Origin: Modicisalibacter tunisiensis
Lineage (GTDB): Bacteria; Pseudomonadota; Gammaproteobacteria; Pseudomonadales; Halomonadaceae
Assembly: GCF_020148005.1 (NCBI RefSeq)
Contig: NZ_JAGXFD010000001.1
Coordinates: 1,074,729-1,138,728, forward strand
DNA: 64,000 bases
Direction: 5' to 3'
The notes below the pieces were generated by a model, which saw nothing but the letters and a program-made list of their open reading frames with translations, was not told the origin of the DNA and searched no databases. The position numbers and the translations under genes are program-made. Shown piece after piece: positions 47,911-54,751 of the stretch; within the stretch, counting starts at the first letter, position 1; the number at the start of each line of letters is the position of its first letter.

Positions 47911-48056
47911 CAGCCCAGCAGCCCCCCGGCCCAGGCCGCCGCCAGCCACAGCACCGCCAGCGGCACCAGGGCCATCAGCAGCCGGCGGCGGGCCGACAGC
48001 GACATCAGCGAGAAGTGACAGGGCCCGTCGGGGCGGTGGCGGTGTCGATGCGGCAT
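47910..48056 (-). CDS. Small His-rich membrane protein leading the zinc operon (48 aa)
   Basis: An ATG at 48056 opens a 48-codon frame whose product begins MPHRHRHRPDGPCHFS, with five His and one Cys in the first 15 residues, then a single membrane helix (LLMALVPLAVLWLAAAWAGG). Its stop overlaps the znuC start by one base. It lies 33 bases after the Zur box and so is first in the operon. The product could bind zinc at one face of the inner membrane. I do not know a named family; the case rests on coupling, position and composition. Confidence 0.6.
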   Translation of the reverse strand: MPHRHRHRPDGPCHFSLMSLSARRRLLMALVPLAVLWLAAAWAGGLLG

Positions 48057-48088
48057 GGCGGGGCTCGATCTCGGGAAAACGGCAAAAA

Positions 48089-48101
48089 GTTATAACATAA
48101 C
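48089..48101. promoter_or_regulatory. Zur box of the zinc uptake operon
   Basis: GTTATAACATAAC matches the Zur core GTTATA-N-TATAAC at 11 of 12 positions, within a wider AT-rich palindrome. It lies 33 bases before the His-rich ORF, well placed to cover its promoter. Confidence 0.75.
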
Positions 48102-48143
48102 AAAACAGCGTGGCCAATCGTCCGCGACGGGTCGCCCCCGGGA

Positions 48144-48833
48144 TCAGTAGCGAATCTGCACCCCCACCCGGTCGGGCGCGAGCGTCCAGGCGTACTGGTA
48201 CTCGAGATTCACGCCACCCAGCGTCAAGCGGGCCGGCTGAAAGCGGTTGAGCGCCACCCCGGCCTGGCCCGGCTGGGTTCTCAGCTGGATCTCGCCGACC
48301 AGCATGCCGGTGGCGAAGCTGACCGCGCCGTCGCGCGGGCGGTCGTCGCCGACGCCGATCGCCAGTCCGCCCAGGGTATTGATGACCAGTGAACTCAGCC
48401 GTGCCCGCCAGGCCCGGCGCCGGCGCTCCTCGGCGGCGGTGGCGCGCATCAGCGCGCGGGCCTCGGCCAGGTGGGCCGCGTCGCGGTGTTCGGCCAGGGT
48501 CTGCAGGCGCCGGTAGGCGGCCGGGTGGGGCTGCGCCTCGGTGATCACCCCGGCCAGCGCCAGCGCCGACTTGATGCCGCCCACCCGAGCGTCGAAGCGG
48601 TCATCGGCACCGTCGGCCTCGCTGGCCTGGTAGGCGTTGTCGGCCAGGCTGGCGGCGTAGATCCCGCCCCAGCCGTAGCGCCACAGCGTGGCCTGCTGCG
48701 CCCCGCCCTCGAGGGCGTCGAGATAGGCATTCCATTCGGCGTCGGCCGGGGCCGGCTGGGCCAGCGCCGGGATGGCGATGAGTCCCAGTGCCCCGAGCGC
48801 GACGACTCGGGCGAAACGGGCAAGGCGAGACAT
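48144..48833 (-). CDS. Hypothetical exported protein
   Basis: The 229-residue protein has a clear signal peptide (about 1-25, ALGLIAIPALAQP). The mature part is helical in the first two thirds (GIYAASLADNAYQASEADGA, then a run of Ala-Arg-rich helices) and strand-rich at the C-terminus (ARLTLGGVNLEYQYAWTLAP), ending in an aromatic residue (VGVQIRY), which could suit an outer-membrane-associated protein. I do not recognise the family. GGGAG precedes ATG 48833. The Fur box at 48961 is 128 bp upstream and might also act on it. Confidence 0.65.
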   Translation of the reverse strand: MSRLARFARVVALGALGLIAIPALAQPAPADAEWNAYLDALEGGAQQATLWRYGWGGIYAASLADNAYQASEADGADDRFDARVGGIKSALALAGVITEAQPHPAAYRRLQTLAEHRDAAHLAEARALMRATAAEERRRRAWRARLSSLVINTLGGLAIGVGDDRPRDGAVSFATGMLVGEIQLRTQPGQAGVALNRFQPARLTLGGVNLEYQYAWTLAPDRVGVQIRY

Positions 48834-48960
48834 GGGGGCTCCCTGTCAGCGTGGATCCGGAGCGCGGCGGGCGTCCCGCCGGCAAGCCTCTGGAGTATAG
48901 GGGATCGCGGGCCGGTACCGGTGTTGACAGGCGATGGTGCGGCGCCTAGATTCTATCATA

Positions 48961-48979
48961 GTTAATGAGAATCATTATC
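48961..48979. promoter_or_regulatory. Fur box
   Basis: The 19-bp site GTTAATGAGAATCATTATC agrees with the Fur consensus at 17 of 19 positions. It lies 26 bases before the 89-residue ORF at 49006 and 128 bases before the divergent secreted-protein gene. Confidence 0.8.
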
Positions 48980-49005
48980 AATTGTAGAAGCCGGCGGAGA
49001 ACCCC

Positions 49006-49275
49006 ATGTCCTATCGCATCCACAGCACCCTGCACGGTGCCAACCCCTGCCTGGAAATCCTCGACGCCAGCTCCGGCAGCGTGCGGCTGGCCTGGGAGTA
49101 TCCGCGACGGCCTGCCGGTGGCGAGGTCGCCGATCCGGACCTGCTGGCCCTGGCGCGCGAGCGCGCCGTGCATCGGCTGTTCTGCCGACTGTTCCTGCTG
49201 ACCACCGAGCAGTATCTCAAGGGCGAGCTCGACGACCGGCTGCCGGTCGGCGAGACGCCCCCGGTGAACGCTTGA
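49006..49275 (+). CDS. Fur-box-preceded small protein of unknown function (89 aa)
   Basis: The 89-residue soluble protein begins SYRIHSTLHGANPCLEILDA, has two cysteines (Cys15 and one in RLFCRLFLLTTEQYL), and a helical second half. No known motif is seen and I do not recognise it. A Fur box directly upstream suggests that it is induced in iron shortage. It is convergent with phaC (9 bases). A ribosome site (GGCGGAG) is 6 bases before the ATG. Confidence 0.7.
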   Translation: MSYRIHSTLHGANPCLEILDASSGSVRLAWEYPRRPAGGEVADPDLLALARERAVHRLFCRLFLLTTEQYLKGELDDRLPVGETPPVNA

Positions 49276-49284
49276 CCGCATGGC

Positions 49285-51180
49285 TCAGCGCTCGAGCACG
49301 TAGTCTCCCGGGGCCTCGCCCAGCGGCGGATAGCCCGCGTCCGGCTTGCCCAGCGGCGGCGGTGTGACCCGGGCGCCGGAGTGCTGGTGCAGCCAGGCCT
49401 GCCATTCCGGCCACCACGAGCCGGATCGCTCGGCGACCTGCTCGCGCCAGGTCTCGGCGCTGACCCGAGTGGCCGTGGCCGGCTTGTCGGCGACCTGGTA
49501 GACCCGGTGGTGATGGCCGGGTTCGCTCACCACCCCGGCGTTATGGCCGCCGCTGGTGAGCAGGAAGGTGACGTCGCCGCCGAGGTAGGACTGGTTGCGA
49601 TAGACCGAGCGCCACGGCGAGATGTGATCCTTGCGGGTGGCGACGACGAAGCCGGGGACGCGGATGTCGCCGAGCAGCACCGGCTGGCCGTCGGCGCGAT
49701 AGCGCCCGCGGGAGAGCGCGTTGTCGAGGTAGAGCCGGCGCAGGTATTGGGAGTGCATGCGATAGGGCATGCGGGTGCCGTCGGTGCTCCACGCCATCAG
49801 GTCGAAGGTCGGCTGGCGCTCGCCCATCAGGTACTCGCGCACCAGCCGCGACCAGATCAGGTCGTCGGACTGCAGCAGCTGGAAGGCGCCCTTCATCTGC
49901 CAGTCCTCCAGGTAGCCCTGCTCGCGCATGGTGTCCTCGAGGAAGTGCACCTGGCTGTCGTCGATGAACAGCTCCAGCTCCCCGGCCTCGGCGAAGTCGG
50001 TGAGGCTGGCGAGCAGGGTCAGGCTGGCCAGGCGCTCGTCGCCGTCGCGGGCCATCGCCGCCGCGGCGATCGACAGCAGGGTGCCGCCCAGGCAGTAGCC
50101 GACGGCATGGACCTTCCGCGAGGGCACGATGGCGTTGACGGCGTCGAGCGCCGCCATCACCCCGAGCCGGCGATAGTCCTCGAGGCCCAGGTCACGCTCC
50201 GCCTCGCCGGGGTTCTTCCACGACACCATGAACACCGTGTGACCCTGGTCGACCAGCCAGCGCACCAGCGAGTTCTCGGGCGACAGGTCGAGGATGTAGT
50301 ACTTCATGATCCAGGCCGGCACGATCAGCAGCGGCTCGGCGTGGACCCGTTCGGTGGTCGGCCGGTACTGGATCAGTTCGATCAGCCGGTTGCGGTAGAC
50401 CACCTGGCCGGGCGTGACCGCCACCGCCTCGCCGGGAGTGTAGCGCTCGGCGCCGACCGGCGGGCGATGCGCGGCGAAGCGCGAGGCGTCCTCCCAGGCG
50501 TGCCGGGCGCCCTCCACCAGATTGCGCCCGCCCCGTTCGGCGGTGCGCGACAGTACCGCGGGGTTGGTCAGCGGGGTATTGGCAGGCGAGAACAGGTCCA
50601 GCACCTGGCGGGTGATGAAGTTGGCCACCGCCTCGTGATGCGGCGTCACCCCCGGCACCCCGGACATGGCATCGTCCCACCATTGCTCGGTCAGCAGGAA
50701 GCCCTGATGCAGCAGATTGAAGGGCCAGTGCTGCCACTCCGGCTCGTCGAAGCGGTCGTCGCGCTCTGCCGGTTCGATGCAGTGCTCGCAGTCGCTCGTG
50801 CCCCAGGCCCGGGATGCGTAGTCGGTCAGCCGTGCCGCGCCGCGCTGGGTCGCGAGGGCCAGCTGGGCCTGCTTGCCCGGCGACAGCAGCAGGTGGGTCC
50901 ACCAGTCGCCGTAGGCCTGCAGGATCGACGCCGGCGAGAGGCCGGCGGTCAGCCGGGCGATGGCGGCGTGGGTCTGCCGGTTCCAGGCCGTGAACGGATC
51001 GTCGGTGGATGCCGGCTCATGCGCTGCATCGGCCGCGTCGGCGTCGCCGGTGGCGGACGCGGATGCCGGTTCGTCGACGGCATCGGCGGTGGGGGCGAGC
51101 GGCCGTCGCCCGTAGTCCGGCGCGGGCTGTGCCCCGTCCCTGGCTGTCTGGGCTGACGTGGTCGAATCGTTCGTCGCCAT
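49285..51180 (-). CDS. phaC: Class I poly(3-hydroxyalkanoate) synthase
   Basis: PhaC joins 3-hydroxyacyl-CoA into PHA polyester on granules. The 631-residue protein has an N-terminal Ala/Asp-rich extension (1 to about 60), the PhaC N-terminal domain, and the alpha/beta hydrolase core with the lipase-like box GYCLGG (catalytic Cys near residue 370), Asp in VATRKDHISPW and His in LTSGGHNAGVV. ATG 51180 has GGGAG 6 bases upstream; a longer frame to 51330 lacks one. No phaA, phaB or phasin gene is next to it in the window. Confidence 0.95.
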   Translation of the reverse strand: MATNDSTTSAQTARDGAQPAPDYGRRPLAPTADAVDEPASASATGDADAADAAHEPASTDDPFTAWNRQTHAAIARLTAGLSPASILQAYGDWWTHLLLSPGKQAQLALATQRGAARLTDYASRAWGTSDCEHCIEPAERDDRFDEPEWQHWPFNLLHQGFLLTEQWWDDAMSGVPGVTPHHEAVANFITRQVLDLFSPANTPLTNPAVLSRTAERGGRNLVEGARHAWEDASRFAAHRPPVGAERYTPGEAVAVTPGQVVYRNRLIELIQYRPTTERVHAEPLLIVPAWIMKYYILDLSPENSLVRWLVDQGHTVFMVSWKNPGEAERDLGLEDYRRLGVMAALDAVNAIVPSRKVHAVGYCLGGTLLSIAAAAMARDGDERLASLTLLASLTDFAEAGELELFIDDSQVHFLEDTMREQGYLEDWQMKGAFQLLQSDDLIWSRLVREYLMGERQPTFDLMAWSTDGTRMPYRMHSQYLRRLYLDNALSRGRYRADGQPVLLGDIRVPGFVVATRKDHISPWRSVYRNQSYLGGDVTFLLTSGGHNAGVVSEPGHHHRVYQVADKPATATRVSAETWREQVAERSGSWWPEWQAWLHQHSGARVTPPPLGKPDAGYPPLGEAPGDYVLER

Positions 51181-51735
51181 GGCGGTCTCCCTGTCGCGTG
51201 CACGGGCCGCAGAACCCGGCGGTGGGCGGCTCGGGCGCCGATGGCGCCGTGCCGGCCTTCGCCTCGCCGGTCCCGCGGCCACGCGTCGTGAATGAACCTC
51301 CCTTGATTGCCTTGCTGACGCACCTTTCAACCATAGTGGCTATGACGCGCGAGTGCAGGGAGAGGTTCGCCGGGGCCGGTCATGTTCAGGGGGGCGGGAA
51401 AGGAGATACTTGGACGATATCCCGCACCGCTGCGCCGAAACTTGGCGGAAGAGGCGTTTTTGACATCGTTAAGAATCATGAAATTGACGATATGCTTCTT
51501 TCTTATTATTGGGGCGAGAGCCCTGGGTTTCGGCACCAATGTCTCGGGAATTCAATAACCCATCGGCTGACTTGGGGGCTCGTCATCGATTTCTGACAGG
51601 GGATGTAAGCCCGGGATTACAGGTAGATCATCGAGATCAAGGCAGCCTGAAAAGTTGACTGATTATTTGCCCTACTTCTGGAATGAGAACAGTGGTTCTG
51701 CTTTATTGGGTTAATCTTAATTCGGATTAGCCCAT
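51181..51735. other. 555-bp gap between phaC and cas3; no gene supported
   Basis: The part near phaC (51181-51340) is GC-rich and should hold its promoter. The part from about 51460 is markedly AT-richer and leads to cas3. No convincing ORF was seen on either strand. An inverted repeat sits just before the cas3 start and is listed separately. Confidence 0.5.
51709..51732. promoter_or_regulatory. Inverted repeat at the cas3 ribosome site
   Basis: GGTTAATC, 8 bases, GATTAGCC forms a dyad with 7 of 8 pairs, ending 3 bases before the cas3 ATG. It covers the only Shine-Dalgarno-like bases (GGA) there. It could be an operator or an RNA hairpin that limits Cas3 translation. Confidence 0.4.
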
Positions 51736-54423
51736 ATGTATTACTATCTGTACTGGGGCAAGGCCCGGCCTGACGGCGCAGGTGCGCAGTGCCACCTTCT
51801 GCCCTATCACAGTCTGGACGTGGCCGCCGTCGGGTGGTACCTGCTCGCCCCCGAGCGTCCCTTGACCCAGCGGCTGGCGGCCCGGCTCGATATGCCGCCC
51901 GAGGCGCTGCGGCGTTTCTTCGTCTTCCTGCTGGGCCTTCACGACCTCGGCAAGTTCGCTCGCGCCTTCCAGGGACTGGCCCGGCCCGAAGGTGTCGAGT
52001 TGGTACCACCGATCGAGCGACTGGTCTATACCGAACGGCATGACCGGCTGGGTGCCCTGCTGTGGCAGACGTGCTGGATCGAGTGGTGGCAGGACGGCAC
52101 TCTGGGAGGGGCTGGAGAGTTGCCACCGCGACACGAGCGTCGCCAGTTGGGTGAAACCCTGCGTGCCTTGCTGGCGCCGATGTTCGGCCATCATGGCCTG
52201 CCGGTGGAGGCTGGCCGGCTGGATCTTTCCCGGTTCTTTGGCAGCGGTGATATTGCCGATGATGTTCAGGCGGCACGACAGTTTGTTGCCGACTGGGCCG
52301 CCCTGATCGGGTTCAATTGGCCGGTCGACAAGCTGGTTGCTCCCCAGTGGCGGGAAGCCTTTCTGTCGGTGAGCTGGACGATTGCCGGCTGGGCCACCTT
52401 GAGCGACTGGCTGGGCTCCAACCGAGATCATTTCACCTACTGCCAGAATCCGATGCCGCTGGCCAAATACTGGCCCATGGCACTCGAGCGGGCCGAACGA
52501 GCGCTGGCCGAGACGGGATTTGCTCACCCTCCCGAGCCGATACCCTACGCCGGACTGGCCAGCTGGTTCGGCGGCCGGTCGGTCACACCGACTCCCCTGC
52601 AGCGGGAGGCCGAGACCCTGGTTCTCGGCGATGGTCCGCAGCTCTTCGTCCTCGAGGACGTGACCGGTGCCGGCAAGACCGAGGCAGCCTGTATCCTCGC
52701 CCAGCGTCTGCTGGCAGCGGGCCACGGCGAAGGGCTCTATTTCGCATTGCCGACCATGGCAACCTCCAACGCCATGTACGAGCGTCTCGGCCATCTGCAT
52801 TGGCATTTCTACGCCGAGGCGTCGCATCCCTCCTGCGTGCTGGCACATGGTGCCCGCGAGCTCAACGATACCTTCATGCAGGCCATCGCCGCCGAGCAGC
52901 CGGGAGATCGTGATTACGCCGCCGACGACATGACGGCCACCACGCGCTGCAACCGCTGGCTGGCCGATTCCCGCAAGAAGTCGCTGCTGGCCGATGTGGG
53001 CGTCGGCACCATCGATCAGGCACTGATGGGGCTGCTGCCGTTTCGGCACCAGTCGCTGCGCCTCTATGGCCTGGCCCGCAAGGTGCTGATCGTCGACGAG
53101 GTGCACGCCTACGACCACTACATGCAGACCCTGCTCAACCAGCTGCTGGCCCATCATGCGCGTCAGGGCGGCAGCGCCATCCTGCTGACGGCCACCATGC
53201 CGCGTGCCATGCGCGAGGCGCTGGCCGCGGCATGGCGTGAAGGGTTGGGGCAGGCACCGGCCTCGCTGCAGAACGATGCATTCCCGCTGTTGACCCAGGT
53301 TGGCGACGGTCTGGAGCGCGAGACCCCGCTGGCCACGCGCCCGGAAGTATCGCGTGAGGTCGGCATCGACTGGCTGGCATCCGAAGAACAGGCGCTCGAT
53401 GCCGTGATGGCGGCCGTCGAGGTGGGCGAGTGTGTCGCCTGGGTGCGCAATACCGTAGACGACGCTATTCGTGCCTACGAGCAACTCCGCCAACGCCATC
53501 CCGCCCCCGAGCGCTGCCTGCTGTTTCACAGTCGCTTCGCCATGCTCGACCGCCAACGTATCGAGTCGGATGTCATCGAGCGGCTGGGGAAGGCCTCCAC
53601 CCCCGACCAGCGTCATGGCCAAGTCCTTGTAAGTACTCAGGTCTTCCAGGAATCCCTCGACTGTGACGTGGACTTCATGATCAGCGACCTGGCGCCTATC
53701 GACCTGCTGATTCAGCGTGCTGGACGCCTGCAGCGCCATGTGCGCGGCCCGCGTCGCGCACCGCTGCTGTCCGTGCTGGCGCCCGAATGGAGCGATGAAC
53801 CGGATGGCCAGTGGCTGAAGCGTTCTCTGCCGGGCACTCAGGCGGTCTATCGCGACACCTCCCTGCTCTGGCTGACTCAGCGCGTGCTGCGCGAACTGGG
53901 CGCGATCCGCATGCCCGACGAGGCGCGGTCGCTGATCGAGGGCGTTTACGGCCCGGTTACTGACCTGGTGCCGGATGGCCTGCAGGAGGCGCGGTGGGAG
54001 CAGCGCGGCATGCAGGGCGTGGCCGTCTCGATGGCCAACTTCAACGCCCTGTCGCTTGAGCAGGGCTATCTTCGCCAGCCGGAAGTCGACCAGTGGCAGG
54101 AGGAGCTGGAGATCGGTACCCGGTTGGTCGACGAACCGTCGCTCAACGTCGTGCTGCTCAAGCGTTCGACCGATGGCGAACTGGCGCTGTGGGCCGAGGA
54201 CGAGCGCCACGCCGCCATGCTCAGTCAGGTCAAGCTACGCCAGAGCCAGGCGGAGAAGCTGGCGGACCTGCCGGCCGGGGACCAACTCCAGTGGGAAGCG
54301 CTTCAGGAACGCGACAAGGCGCTGCGTTTCACGCGGCCCTGGCTGGTCGAGGCCGATACCGGCTGCGGCTATGACGCCCGGTGGGGAGTGAGGTTTTCGA
54401 GGGACGGTGAAAATCCCCGCTGA
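51736..54423 (+). CDS. cas3: CRISPR-associated nuclease/helicase Cas3 (type I-E)
   Basis: Cas3 is recruited by target-bound Cascade and degrades the DNA. The 895-residue protein has an N-terminal HD nuclease domain (YHSLDVA near residue 25, LGLHDLGKFARAFQ around 66-79, GHHGLP around 152) and a DExH helicase: Walker A TGAGKTEAA near residue 313, DEVHAYD (about 455), LTATMPRAM and QRAGRLQRH (about 658). The size matches E. coli Cas3 (888). The last codons lie within a degenerate CRISPR repeat. An inverted repeat abuts the start codon. It is separated from cse1 by 327 bp. Confidence 0.96.
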   Translation: MYYYLYWGKARPDGAGAQCHLLPYHSLDVAAVGWYLLAPERPLTQRLAARLDMPPEALRRFFVFLLGLHDLGKFARAFQGLARPEGVELVPPIERLVYTERHDRLGALLWQTCWIEWWQDGTLGGAGELPPRHERRQLGETLRALLAPMFGHHGLPVEAGRLDLSRFFGSGDIADDVQAARQFVADWAALIGFNWPVDKLVAPQWREAFLSVSWTIAGWATLSDWLGSNRDHFTYCQNPMPLAKYWPMALERAERALAETGFAHPPEPIPYAGLASWFGGRSVTPTPLQREAETLVLGDGPQLFVLEDVTGAGKTEAACILAQRLLAAGHGEGLYFALPTMATSNAMYERLGHLHWHFYAEASHPSCVLAHGARELNDTFMQAIAAEQPGDRDYAADDMTATTRCNRWLADSRKKSLLADVGVGTIDQALMGLLPFRHQSLRLYGLARKVLIVDEVHAYDHYMQTLLNQLLAHHARQGGSAILLTATMPRAMREALAAAWREGLGQAPASLQNDAFPLLTQVGDGLERETPLATRPEVSREVGIDWLASEEQALDAVMAAVEVGECVAWVRNTVDDAIRAYEQLRQRHPAPERCLLFHSRFAMLDRQRIESDVIERLGKASTPDQRHGQVLVSTQVFQESLDCDVDFMISDLAPIDLLIQRAGRLQRHVRGPRRAPLLSVLAPEWSDEPDGQWLKRSLPGTQAVYRDTSLLWLTQRVLRELGAIRMPDEARSLIEGVYGPVTDLVPDGLQEARWEQRGMQGVAVSMANFNALSLEQGYLRQPEVDQWQEELEIGTRLVDEPSLNVVLLKRSTDGELALWAEDERHAAMLSQVKLRQSQAEKLADLPAGDQLQWEALQERDKALRFTRPWLVEADTGCGYDARWGVRFSRDGENPR

Positions 54424-54500
54424 TGCGGGGAACGAAGTAACGCATGAGTCTGGCGTATGAGCCAATACCGGCTTATCCCCACGTGGGTAGGGAGCGGAAC
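54405..54500 (-). ncRNA. Predicted crRNA-like regulatory RNA (CreR/CreA-type mini-array)
   Basis: Seen: on the minus strand, two degenerate repeats in inverted orientation to the main array bracket a 33-nt segment (54436-54468). The first (54469-54497) keeps 20 of 28 bases and a 6-bp stem through pair-preserving changes, and ends in ATAAGCCG (main array ATAACCCG). The second (54405-54435) keeps CCCCGC-4 nt-GCGGGG but has a spoiled handle. Known: Cas6e needs the stem, and Cascade needs the upstream handle; crRNA-like RNAs that guide Cas autorepression (CreR, CreA) show such asymmetric decay. Inferred: a mature RNA of about 62 nt, 8-nt handle plus guide plus stem-loop. It overlaps the cas3 stop in antisense. 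No strong minus-strand promoter was found. Confidence 0.75.
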
Positions 54501-54511
54501 AGATCATCTCA

Positions 54512-54556
54512 TTGCCTTGGGCTGGATGTCTAAATATATGTTTGAGCTAATACCTT
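54512..54556 (+). promoter_or_regulatory. Predicted Cascade-operon promoter overlapped by the crRNA-like RNA target
   Basis: Promoter: TTGCCT (54512-54517), 17 bases, TATATG (54535-54540). Target: on the minus strand AAG (54556-54554) is followed by GTATTAGCTCAAAC, against guide GTATTGGCTCATAC. Positions 1-5, 7-11 and 13-14 match; only 6 and 12 differ, the positions flipped out in I-E R-loops. Positions beyond 14 do not match, so binding without Cas3 cutting is expected. The 32-bp protospacer (54522-54553) covers the -10 and predicted start site. Confidence 0.7.
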
Positions 54557-54619
54557 ATTGATTGATGCTGAGCCTGAAGCTACCCTTTGGCTGCCATTTG
54601 CTGATGAGGAGGTGCGTTC

Positions 54620-54751
54620 GTGCGGGGCTGGCTTGAGGAAGCGTTATGGAAGATTGCCGAATGGGACTGGGTGAGTATCGCCGTGAAGGCTGTCTGTTTC
54701 TCTATCCCGCGAGTGATTCTTGGCCTCATCAAAAGAGGGGGAAAGAGGTAA
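54620..54751 (+). CDS. 43-aa tryptophan-rich peptide coupled to cse1
   Basis: A GTG at 54620 is preceded 7 bases upstream by a near-perfect Shine-Dalgarno (GAGGAGG) and opens 43 codons whose stop TAA shares one base with the cse1 ATG (TAATG). The peptide begins MRGWLEEALWKIAEWDWVS, then has a hydrophobic stretch (IAVKAVCFSIPRVILGLI) and a basic end (KRGGKR). It uses AGA, AGG and TTA, rare codons in this genome. It would be the first gene of the Cascade transcript, under the predicted crRNA-like control. It could be a leader peptide, a small membrane-active toxin or a small Cas accessory. I do not recognise a family. Confidence 0.5.
   Translation: MRGWLEEALWKIAEWDWVSIAVKAVCFSIPRVILGLIKRGGKR

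Noticed and set aside
51703-51714. A second possible target of the crRNA-like guide in front of cas3 (TATTGG match)
   Set aside because: Only six consecutive bases match, position 1 mismatches, and the flanking PAM would be GCT and not AAG. A 6-base match in this span is expected by chance.
54531-54561. Minus-strand promoter for the crRNA-like RNA (TATATT at 54538-54533)
   Set aside because: The -10 box is fair but no -35 box or extended -10 lies at a fitting distance, so it was not listed as a promoter.
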